A stretch of 64,000 bases of DNA from Burkholderia plantarii. Its GTDB lineage: Bacteria > Pseudomonadota > Gammaproteobacteria > Burkholderiales > Burkholderiaceae. The notes beneath the pieces are model-generated. The model did no database searches. It was given only the letters and a program-made list of their open reading frames with translations, and was not told the DNA's origin. Position 1 is the stretch's first letter; every line of letters begins with the position of its first letter. Location of the stretch: positions 3,906,001-3,970,000 of the forward strand of contig NZ_CP007212.1 of assembly GCF_001411805.1 (NCBI RefSeq), read 5' to 3'. A program made the translations under genes and the position numbers. Shown here one piece after another: positions 46,402-54,816 of the stretch.

Positions 46402-46425
46402 CGAAGGCGACGGTGGCGACCCGAA
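46402..46425 (-). promoter_or_regulatory. hrp_II box (TTCG-N16-TTCG) of paralogue 1
   Basis: On the minus strand TTCG (46425-46422), sixteen bases (46421-46406) and TTCG (46405-46402) form an exact hrp_II/PIP-type box. In Ralstonia and Xanthomonas this element is bound by the AraC-type activators HrpB/HrpX that switch on type III secretion genes. No such regulator is in this window. Confidence 0.75.
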
Positions 46426-46527
46426 CAAACCCTGCCGTGAATCCGGTCAGCGCCCCGCGCGACTTCGATGGGCGGAGGCCATGGCGCCGCGCCCGGGAGG
46501 CCTTCGGCGCGCGCTGCCCGCCCCCGT

Positions 46528-48891
46528 TCAGGCCGGGTTGTCGCCGTTCACCGTGGCGCGCGTCTTCTTCATCAGCGTCATCACGAACGGCAGGCACAGC
46601 AAGCCGACCAGCACGCCGCCCGCGGCGTTGTTGCCCATCGCCGCGCCGTACTCGCCGAACCTCGCCGGCGTGATCGCGGTGCCGATCGCGGCCGAGCCGC
46701 CGAGTGCCTGCCCGAACAGCGACATCCGCGAGATGGTCTTCTCGATCGCGTCGCCCCACTCGCCCGCGTTCGGCACTTGCGGGGCATTGTGGCGAATCGT
46801 CATCTGGCCGATCCCGCCCCTGCCGCCCTCGCCGATCGCCTGCTCGATCAGGCTGCCAAGCAGCTTGTCGGCGATCTCGCCGGCCAGGTTCGCGGTCACG
46901 TAGGTGGTCAGCTGGCCCGGCGCCTCGGCGTCGAGCTTCTTGCGCGCCGCGTCGGCCTCGGTCTGGTTGCTCATCTGCGAGATCTCGTGCAACGCGTTGG
47001 CGTAGCCGGCGCCGGACATGCCGGTGCCCTGCGCCCAGTTCACGAGGAACTGGTTGACGCTGTAGGGCGCCGTGTTCCAGCCCTGCGCGGCGAGGCTGTT
47101 CGCGCCCTTCGTGCTGATCTGGTACGGCATGACCGCGTTGATGCCGTCGCGCCCGCCCGCGTAGACCACCGTGCGCGTCAGTTGCGGCAGCAGGTCCTTC
47201 AACTGCTGCTTCTCGCCCGCGCCGACCGCGCTGATGATCAGGCCGGCGATCTGCAGCACGTTGCCGGCGTCGGCGGTGGGCGTGTTGGTGCCGCGGTTGC
47301 GGCGCATCTGCATCGACATCAGGTTGCCGAGGCCGATCAATGCGATCAGCGCGCCGGCGGCAACCTCCTGCGCCTTCGCCGATTCCGGGTGGAGGTTCTG
47401 CAGATGGCGGATCAGGCCGTCGACCACCTCGCGGATCGCCGTCGTCACGCCCACGGCCAGCGTCTCGTGGCCAACGACGTGCGCGAGATTGCCGGCCCAG
47501 TTCTGCAGATCGGCGGCCAGCGTGGTGACGGCCTGATCGGGTGTGTTCGCGGTGGTGGTCTGGCCTTGCGGCGGAGTCGGCGTGGCGGTGGCCGTGCCGC
47601 TCGCCCCGGCGGAGGGCCGCGTGCCGTGCGGGTTCGCCTCGACGATGTCCATTTCGATATCGCCCTGCTGCTCCGGCTCGATGCGCGGCGGCGTGGCCGT
47701 CTCGTTCGTCGTCGCATTCGTCGTGCTCGTGCTGGCGGGCGCGGGGGGCGCCGGCGTGCCGAGCGTGGCGAGGAATTCGGCCGTTTCGCTCACGCCGTGC
47801 CCGGCGTCGCTGTCGGGCAGCGAAGCGGGACGCGAACGCGGCGGGCTCGGCGGCGTGCCGAGCGTGGCGAGGAACTCGGCCGTCTCGCTCACGCCGTGCC
47901 CCACGTCGCTGTCGGGCAGCGGGACGCGGGCCGGCGCGCGCGGCGGCGGGCTGGAGGTGCGCAGCGGCGCGCCGGTCGAAATCGGCATGGCGGGCGTCAT
48001 GGTCGGCGTGACCGGCGGTGTTTCGCTCGCGACCGACGACGTGCGGCGCTCGAAGGCCGGCGGCGCGCTCGACGCACGCCTTGGCTCGGGCGTGCCCGTC
48101 AGCGTGGACGGGGCGAGCGGGGCCTCCGGCTGGGCGGTGCGCCCGAGCGGCTCCGACCCGGTCCCGCCGCCCGTTCCACCGACTCCACCCGAGCCGCTCG
48201 CGACCGGCGGGGCGAGCGAAGCCAGGAACTCGAACACCTGCGCGACCTTCTCCATTTCGGCCGCGCTGTCGATCTCGTCCTGCTCCGGCGAGGCGGGGCG
48301 GCTCGCGGCGCTGGCCGGCGCCGCTTCCGTCAGCGCCGCGGTGGCGGCGAGGTACTGGAGATGCTCAGGCGGCGCGGCGTCCTCGAACGAAGGCGCGTCC
48401 CCCTGCGGCGCGATGGCCTGGCGGATGCTCTCCGCGAAGTCCCGCTGAGCCCTGGTCAGACCCAGCGGCGGCTGGCTCAGGCTCGGGCGCGGCGCGCTCG
48501 CCTCGCCCTCGGAATGCCGGCGCGCCTGGGCGCCCTGCAACCGCATCGGCGCCATCGCCGCGCTCTCGGACGCGCGCCGCGCGATCGGCGCCCGCGTGTC
48601 GGCGGGTGGCCGCGCCAAGCCGGGCGCGGGCGAGCGCCCGGTCGGCAGACTGATCGACGCGCGCCGCACGGGCGGCGTGGACGGTGTGGGAGACAGCGAC
48701 GGACCGCGCGCCGGCGGCTCCGACAGCGCTCGCGGGCGCCCCGACAGCGCGCTGCTCAGCGGCGACAGCGCCGCGCTGCTTGGCCGGCTGGTCGGCTGGC
48801 TGACGGGACCGGTGACGGGTGACGACGGGCTGTCATGCGGCGACGGTGCGACGGGAGTGGTGACGGGACTGCCCTTGACCGAACCGACCAT
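46528..48891 (-). CDS. Putative type III secreted protein, paralogue 2 (787 aa)
   Basis: The family was not recognised. The N-terminal ~130 residues are extremely Ser/Pro-rich with scarce acidic residues (SPVTTPVAPSPHDSPSSP), as expected of a type III signal. Then come AESIRQAI and EMEKVAQVFEFLASLAP (matching paralogue 1), a 33-residue tandem repeat with core LPDSDxGHGVSETAEFLATL, and the shared C-terminal domain from about residue 464: VGHETLAVGVTTAIREVV, DLLPQLTRTVVYAGGRD, NQFLVNWAQ, EKTISRMSLFGQAL. It ends with a hydrophobic helix (LVGLLCLPFVMTLMKK). The gene has its own hrp_II promoter and lies 197 nt upstream of its paralogue. Confidence 0.7.
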   Translation of the reverse strand: MVGSVKGSPVTTPVAPSPHDSPSSPVTGPVSQPTSRPSSAALSPLSSALSGRPRALSEPPARGPSLSPTPSTPPVRRASISLPTGRSPAPGLARPPADTRAPIARRASESAAMAPMRLQGAQARRHSEGEASAPRPSLSQPPLGLTRAQRDFAESIRQAIAPQGDAPSFEDAAPPEHLQYLAATAALTEAAPASAASRPASPEQDEIDSAAEMEKVAQVFEFLASLAPPVASGSGGVGGTGGGTGSEPLGRTAQPEAPLAPSTLTGTPEPRRASSAPPAFERRTSSVASETPPVTPTMTPAMPISTGAPLRTSSPPPRAPARVPLPDSDVGHGVSETAEFLATLGTPPSPPRSRPASLPDSDAGHGVSETAEFLATLGTPAPPAPASTSTTNATTNETATPPRIEPEQQGDIEMDIVEANPHGTRPSAGASGTATATPTPPQGQTTTANTPDQAVTTLAADLQNWAGNLAHVVGHETLAVGVTTAIREVVDGLIRHLQNLHPESAKAQEVAAGALIALIGLGNLMSMQMRRNRGTNTPTADAGNVLQIAGLIISAVGAGEKQQLKDLLPQLTRTVVYAGGRDGINAVMPYQISTKGANSLAAQGWNTAPYSVNQFLVNWAQGTGMSGAGYANALHEISQMSNQTEADAARKKLDAEAPGQLTTYVTANLAGEIADKLLGSLIEQAIGEGGRGGIGQMTIRHNAPQVPNAGEWGDAIEKTISRMSLFGQALGGSAAIGTAITPARFGEYGAAMGNNAAGGVLVGLLCLPFVMTLMKKTRATVNGDNPA

Positions 48892-48924
48892 GGCGAAACT
48901 CGCGAATGTAAGGTGTGTTCCGTC

Positions 48925-48930
48925 ACTATA
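48925..48930 (-). promoter_or_regulatory. -10 element TATAGT of paralogue 2
   Basis: TATAGT on the minus strand lies 32 nt downstream of the hrp_II box and 33 nt before the start codon. It matches YANNNT and is identical to the -10 of paralogue 1. Confidence 0.65.
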
Positions 48931-48962
48931 GAAAGCCGTAAACCGCTGTCACACTCGCGACA

Positions 48963-48986
48963 CGAAGTGTTCCGTCACTATCCGAA
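48963..48986 (-). promoter_or_regulatory. hrp_II box (TTCG-N16-TTCG) of paralogue 2
   Basis: On the minus strand TTCG (48986-48983), sixteen bases and TTCG (48966-48963) form an exact box. The second perfect occurrence, with equivalent -10 spacing before a paralogous gene, makes chance unlikely. Confidence 0.75.
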
Positions 48987-49153
48987 CTCGCCGGCGGTGC
49001 GGCGGCAAAAAAATCGGTAATTTTGTTAGCGATTTTCCTCGATGCACCGCCGTATCAGCATTTTTTACAATCCGGCAGAGGCGGCGTCCCGGTTGGCCGA
49101 ACTCTCCGGCAGCCCCCCGGTCCCATCCGGCATTCCCGCCGACCGGAGCCGCC

Positions 49154-49525
49154 ATGCCTTCGTTTCCCCCGATCCGCCGCCGCGCGCTGCCCGCGCTGGC
49201 GCTCTCGCTGCTGGTCGCGCTGCCCGCCATGCCGGCCTCGGCCGCGAGCTTCGACTGCACGCGGGCGAGCCAGCCCGACGAGCGCGCGATCTGCGCCTCG
49301 CGCGTGCTGAGCGAACAGGATGTGGAAATGGCGGTGCGCTACGAGATGCTGACCGGACTCGTCGCGATGGGCACGCGCGGCGACATGCAGCAGGCGCAGC
49401 ACGACTGGTTGCAGCGCCGCGCGCGCTGCGGCGCGTCGGACGCCTGCCTGGCGGCCGCCTATCGCGACCGCATCGGCGTGCTGGTGCAGCAGTATCAGCA
49501 ATTGAAACGCCGCGGGCCATTTTGA
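49154..49525 (+). CDS. LprI/DUF1311-type periplasmic protein
   Basis: The protein has 123 residues from ATG 49154 (CGGAG upstream). A signal peptide ends near residue 30 (MPASA/AS). The mature part has the lysozyme-inhibitor LprI-like pattern: SFDCTRASQPDERAICASRVLSEQD, then WLQRRARCGASDACLAAAYRDRI, with four cysteines that can form two disulfides. Relatives include MliC-independent lysozyme inhibitors, but many have no tested role. Confidence 0.85.
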   Translation: MPSFPPIRRRALPALALSLLVALPAMPASAASFDCTRASQPDERAICASRVLSEQDVEMAVRYEMLTGLVAMGTRGDMQQAQHDWLQRRARCGASDACLAAAYRDRIGVLVQQYQQLKRRGPF

Positions 49526-49555
49526 ACCGCGGCGGGTCCGGTGTCCGCCGGCGCG

Positions 49556-49930
49556 CTATCCCGGCTGCCGTTCGAGCAGCCGCAGCTCCTCGGCCGAGAA
49601 CATCCGCGAGCGCGTGACGAAGCGCCGGCCGGTCGGCCCTTCCAGCGAGAACATGCCGCCCTTGCCCGGCACCGCGTCGACGATCAGCTGCATGTGCCGC
49701 CAGGCCGCGTACTGGTCCTCGTGCATGTGGAACGACACGCCGCCGATGGTGCCGAGGCAGATGTCGGCCTCGCCGAGGATCAGTTCGCCCTCGGCGAGGC
49801 ACATCGGCGCGCTGCCGTCGCAGCAGCCGCCTGACTGATGGAACATCAGCGCGCCGTGGCGGCGGCTCAGTTCGTCGATGAGCTGGCGCGCCTCGTCGGT
49901 GGCGATCACGCGCGGTGGCAATTCGGACAT
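49556..49930 (-). CDS. DUF779 family protein
   Basis: The protein has 124 residues from ATG 49930, preceded by GGGAG. DUF779 features are ALMFHQSGGCCDGSAPMCLAEGEL, a cysteine-rich motif that may bind metal, and GGVSFHMHEDQYAAWRHMQLIVD. These genes are often found with aldehyde dehydrogenases in other genomes; none is adjacent here. Confidence 0.88.
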   Translation of the reverse strand: MSELPPRVIATDEARQLIDELSRRHGALMFHQSGGCCDGSAPMCLAEGELILGEADICLGTIGGVSFHMHEDQYAAWRHMQLIVDAVPGKGGMFSLEGPTGRRFVTRSRMFSAEELRLLERQPG

Positions 49931-50058
49931 GGCAGGCTCCCGGTGCAAAACGCGAGCGCGCGCGGCAGGCGCGGCGCCGTGCGCCCCTCGATGCAGGCGT
50001 TGTCACTACATCGCGACATCTTATGGCAGGTCGCGCCGCCGCGGCCCGGCGGCGCGGG

Positions 50059-50613
50059 TTAACCCCGCGCCGCGCCGGCCTGATGCCGCAGCCGCCACGC
50101 CTGCCGCGGCACGACGACATACAACGTGCCGATCAGGTCGATCACCAGCACGAGCACCTGCAGGAGCAGCATCAGGCCGGCGGACGCGACGTCGGTGCCC
50201 TGCGCCGCCGCGAACTTCAGCGCGGTCGACAGCAGGTTGGTGACGAGCGATACCACGATGGTCCAGCCCCAGGTGGTCAGCCCGAGCATCACGGCCTGCC
50301 GGAACGAGAACGACGCCGGCACGGTGAGCCGGTGCGCGGCGAAACCGCGGCGCGTCATGTAGCCGACGATCGGCACGCACAGCACGCTCACCAGCACCAC
50401 CAGCATGCCGCCGTAGAAGATCATCCCGTACATCGACGCCGCCGCATCCGAGACGAAGTTCGGCGCGCCGTGCCGGCCCGCGGACCAGGCGAGCGCCACC
50501 AGCGCCACGGCGGCCAGCCAGACCGGCAGCGTGGCGAGGAAGGTGCGCCAGAAGCAGGACCACCAGAGCGCCGTGCGGCGGCCGAAGGACAGCTCGGGAA
50601 TCATCGTGAACAT
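50059..50613 (-). CDS. Integral membrane protein of unknown function (184 aa)
   Basis: The ATG at 50613 follows CGAGG. About four hydrophobic segments are visible: near residues 25-45 (TFLATLPVWLAAVALVALAW), 60-85 (MIFYGGMLVVLVSVLCVPIVGY), 112-130 (WTIVVSLVTNLL) and 145-170 (LMLLLQVLVLVIDLIGTLYVVV). No known domain was recognised. It lies downstream of argG on the same strand, but a hairpin (50821-50835) separates them. Confidence 0.7.
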   Translation of the reverse strand: MFTMIPELSFGRRTALWWSCFWRTFLATLPVWLAAVALVALAWSAGRHGAPNFVSDAAASMYGMIFYGGMLVVLVSVLCVPIVGYMTRRGFAAHRLTVPASFSFRQAVMLGLTTWGWTIVVSLVTNLLSTALKFAAAQGTDVASAGLMLLLQVLVLVIDLIGTLYVVVPRQAWRLRHQAGAARG

Positions 50614-50820
50614 CGTGGCGCCTCGCTTGGCGGGTGGATGGCGTCGAACGGCCGGATGCGGCGGGCGGGCGGCGGGCGCCGCGCGGGACGCAGCGGAGAA
50701 ACGGGCGCGCCCGGAGGCGGCGCCCGTCCCGCGCGCGCGGCGCGGGATGGCGGCTACGGTACGGCAAGACGGCGGACGGCGCGGCGACGAGCCGGCGCGG
50801 CAACGAAACGGCGAGCGAAA

Positions 50821-50840
50821 CGTCGCGAAGCGACGTAACG
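50821..50840 (-). terminator. Putative terminator of argG
   Basis: CGTCGC (50821-50826) and GCGACG (50830-50835) form a tight stem, read CGTCGC-TTC-GCGACG on the minus strand. There it is followed by TTTCGC. The weak T-run leaves some doubt. Confidence 0.4.
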
Positions 50841-50894
50841 AAAACACCGCGCAACGACGTGAGCCGCCGCGCCGCCGCCGGCCTCGCGGCCGGC

Positions 50895-52379
<1,485 letters not shown>

Positions 52380-52475
52380 TTAAACAAAGTTTCATCCGCC
52401 GATATCGTAGTTTCAGAATTGGCGCCAGGACACGGTCCGATAATCGATTCATCGTGACCTCGACAGGAGCCGTAG

Positions 52476-52850
52476 ATGACACGCCCGATGAGCATCGAAA
52501 TGATCAACGAATACGGAAAGAGCGCCGTGATGATCTCGATCGAGCGCGCGTCGGTCTTGCTCGACCCGGCCGACGTCGACGCCGTGATCCAGTACCTGAG
52601 CCTGCTGCGCGCCTCGATGCAGCCGCCGGTGCCCGAAACGCCGTCGCGCTCCGAGCAGTACGTGGTGGAGATGGATCCGTGCTGGTACACCGAGCAGCAC
52701 GCGTTGTACGGCGGCGCGGTACTGTTCCTGCGCCACACCGGGCTTGGCTGGAGCGGCTTCGCGCTGCCGCCGCGCAGCCTCGAACGGCTGCACGAGTCGC
52801 TCGGCCGCCATCTCGAGGACCTGCGCGAGTCGAGCGGGCTGCCGAACTGA
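52476..52850 (+). CDS. Hypothetical cytosolic protein (124 aa)
   Basis: The ATG at 52476 follows AGGAG. The sequence mixes helices and strands: MTRPMSIEMINEYGKSAVM, DPADVDAVIQYLSLLRASM, VVEMDPCWYTEQHALYGGAVLFLRHTGLGWSGFALP and LERLHESLGRHLEDLRE. There is no signal peptide or membrane segment. No family was recognised. It is divergent from argG. Confidence 0.65.
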   Translation: MTRPMSIEMINEYGKSAVMISIERASVLLDPADVDAVIQYLSLLRASMQPPVPETPSRSEQYVVEMDPCWYTEQHALYGGAVLFLRHTGLGWSGFALPPRSLERLHESLGRHLEDLRESSGLPN

Positions 52851-52956
52851 AAGCGCGGGCCGCGCCCGAATCTGACACAAGCGTCATGTCGATGGCGCCG
52901 TGGCGTTATTTGCCGCGGCCGATCATGGACGCCTCGCCATCGTTGTCCAAACACTC

Positions 52957-53880
52957 ATGAACCAGCTCCAGGCCATGCGCGTCTTCACGCGCGTCGTCGA
53001 TCTCGAAAGCTTCAACCTCGCGGCCCGGCAGCTCGGCATGTCGGCCGCCGCCGTCACGCGCAGCGTGGGCATGCTCGAGGCGCACCTGAACATGCGCCTG
53101 CTGAACCGCACCACGCGCAGCCTGTCGCTGACCGAGGCGGGCCGCGAGTATCTGGACGGCTGCCGCGTGATCATCGAGAAGCTCGACGAGATCGAATCGA
53201 ACCTCGTGCGCGCCACGCGAGACCCGCGCGGCACGCTGCGCATCGCCGCATCGATGAGCTTCGCGGCGGCGGGCCTCGGCGAACTGCTGGCCGCCTACCG
53301 CGCCCAGCATCCGCGCGTGGGCTTCGACGTGACCACCTTCGACACGCACGTCGACATGGTCGAGGGCGGCTACGACGTCTGCTTCTCCGACGATCGTCGG
53401 CTCGCCAGCGCCACGCTGGTCTCGCGGCCGCTCACCACGGTGCGCGAGATCGTGGTGGCCTCGCCCGGCTACCTGGCGCGCCACGGCACGCCGGCCGGGC
53501 CCGCCGCGCTCAACGAGCACAGCCTGCTGATCGTCTCGGACGGCGCCGCGCGCAGCTGGGAGTTCGCCGACGGCGACGAGCTGTGCCGCGTCTACACGGG
53601 CCAGGCGCTCGCCTCCAGCGGCAGCGCGATGGTACGCCTGGCCGCGCTCGCCCACATGGGCATCGCGCTGCTGCCCGAGCCGCTGGTGGCCGGCGATCTG
53701 GCGCGCGGCGAGCTGGTCGCGCTGCTCGACGGCTACGCGGCCAACGGCGGCCCGCGCAACGTCTCGATCCTCTACCCGGGGCGCAACTACCTCTCCATGA
53801 AGGTGCGCAGCTTCATCGATTTCGCGGTGGGCCGCTATCGCGGCGCCGAACGCGCCGCGCCGCTGCGCGCCGTCGCCTGA
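52957..53880 (+). CDS. LysR-family transcriptional regulator
   Basis: The protein has 307 residues from ATG 52957; GTG 52900 would add an unconserved 19-residue leader. HTH: MRVFTRVVDLESFNLAARQLGMSAAAVTRSVGMLEAHLNMRLLNRTTRSLSLTEAGREYL. The effector domain follows to the C-terminal FIDFAVGRYRGAE. The response-regulator gene starts 10 nt after its stop, so the two are probably co-transcribed and may both control the RND pump operon. Confidence 0.92.
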   Translation: MNQLQAMRVFTRVVDLESFNLAARQLGMSAAAVTRSVGMLEAHLNMRLLNRTTRSLSLTEAGREYLDGCRVIIEKLDEIESNLVRATRDPRGTLRIAASMSFAAAGLGELLAAYRAQHPRVGFDVTTFDTHVDMVEGGYDVCFSDDRRLASATLVSRPLTTVREIVVASPGYLARHGTPAGPAALNEHSLLIVSDGAARSWEFADGDELCRVYTGQALASSGSAMVRLAALAHMGIALLPEPLVAGDLARGELVALLDGYAANGGPRNVSILYPGRNYLSMKVRSFIDFAVGRYRGAERAAPLRAVA

Positions 53881-53890
53881 CCCGCGGCCC

Positions 53891-54565
53891 ATGCCGAAGA
53901 TCCTGACGATCGAGGACGACGTCCTGATCGCCGACAGCATCGTGCGCCAGTTGCGCGCCGAGGGCCACACGGTGGACGTCGCGCGCACCGGCCGCGACGG
54001 CATCGCCAAGGTGATGGCGGGCGACTACGACGCGGTCACGCTCGACCGCATGCTGCCCGATCTCGACGGGCTCGCGATCCTGGCGGCGATGCGCGGCGTC
54101 GGGCTCGAGACGCCGGTGCTGGTGATGAGCGCGATGTCCGAGGTGGACCAGCGCATCGCGGGCCTGCGCGCCGGCGGCGACGACTATCTCGTCAAGCCGT
54201 TCTCGCTCGACGAGATGGTGGCGCGGCTCGAGGTGCTGATGCGGCGCCGCCCGCGCAACGCGCATGCCGACACGGTGCTGCGCGCCAACGGCATCGAGCT
54301 CGACCTCGTCAAGCGCCGCGCCTCGCTCGGCGCGCGCGAGCTGGAACTGCTGCCCACCGAGTTCCGCGTGCTCGAATTCATGATGCGCCACGCCGGACGC
54401 GTGCTCACGCGCACCATGATCTTCGAGGGCGTGTGGGGCTGCCGGTTCGATCCCGGCACCAACCTGATCGACGTCCACGTCGGCCGCCTGCGCCGCAAGA
54501 TCAACCACGCCGGCGAGACGCCGCTGATCCGCACCATTCGCGGCGCGGGCTACATGCTCGGCTGA
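53891..54565 (+). CDS. OmpR/PhoB-type response regulator (no partner kinase adjacent)
   Basis: The protein has 224 residues. The receiver domain has the acidic pair Asp9/Asp10, phospho-acceptor Asp52 (VTLDRMLPDLDG), the switch Ser80 and Lys102 (LVKPFS). The C-terminal winged helix has LELLPTEFRVLEFMMRHAGRVLTRTMIFEGVW, IDVHVGRLRRKI and TIRGAGYML. No histidine kinase gene is beside it. It sits between a LysR gene and the RND operon, whose promoter it may bind. Confidence 0.92.
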   Translation: MPKILTIEDDVLIADSIVRQLRAEGHTVDVARTGRDGIAKVMAGDYDAVTLDRMLPDLDGLAILAAMRGVGLETPVLVMSAMSEVDQRIAGLRAGGDDYLVKPFSLDEMVARLEVLMRRRPRNAHADTVLRANGIELDLVKRRASLGARELELLPTEFRVLEFMMRHAGRVLTRTMIFEGVWGCRFDPGTNLIDVHVGRLRRKINHAGETPLIRTIRGAGYMLG

Positions 54566-54640
54566 CACCAGCGGCGCGCGATTCGTTGCTCGCGCATCGA
54601 TTTCGACGTGATCGCCGTACGTCATGCCCCGCCGCCCCCG

Positions 54641-54691
54641 CATGAAACCGCCATGTCTCGCGCCGCGCGCGGCCATGAAACTTCTTTCATG
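54641..54691. promoter_or_regulatory. CATGAAA repeat cluster upstream of the RND operon
   Basis: CATGAAA occurs at 54641-54647 and 54674-54680, and inverted (TTTCATG) at 54685-54691. The last two form a perfect palindrome with a CTTC spacer. The cluster lies 126-176 nt before the pump start, so it is a plausible binding site for the adjacent response regulator or LysR protein. Confidence 0.45.
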
Positions 54692-54816
54692 TTTTTAGCG
54701 ACCGGCTGTTAGGGCGCGCTCCCCAGAATGCTGTCGTCGGCGCCGGTCCGTGTTTTCCCGCATGGCCCGCTCCCGCGCCACCCACCGAACGACGCTTTCT
54801 ACGGAGCCGCATCCCC

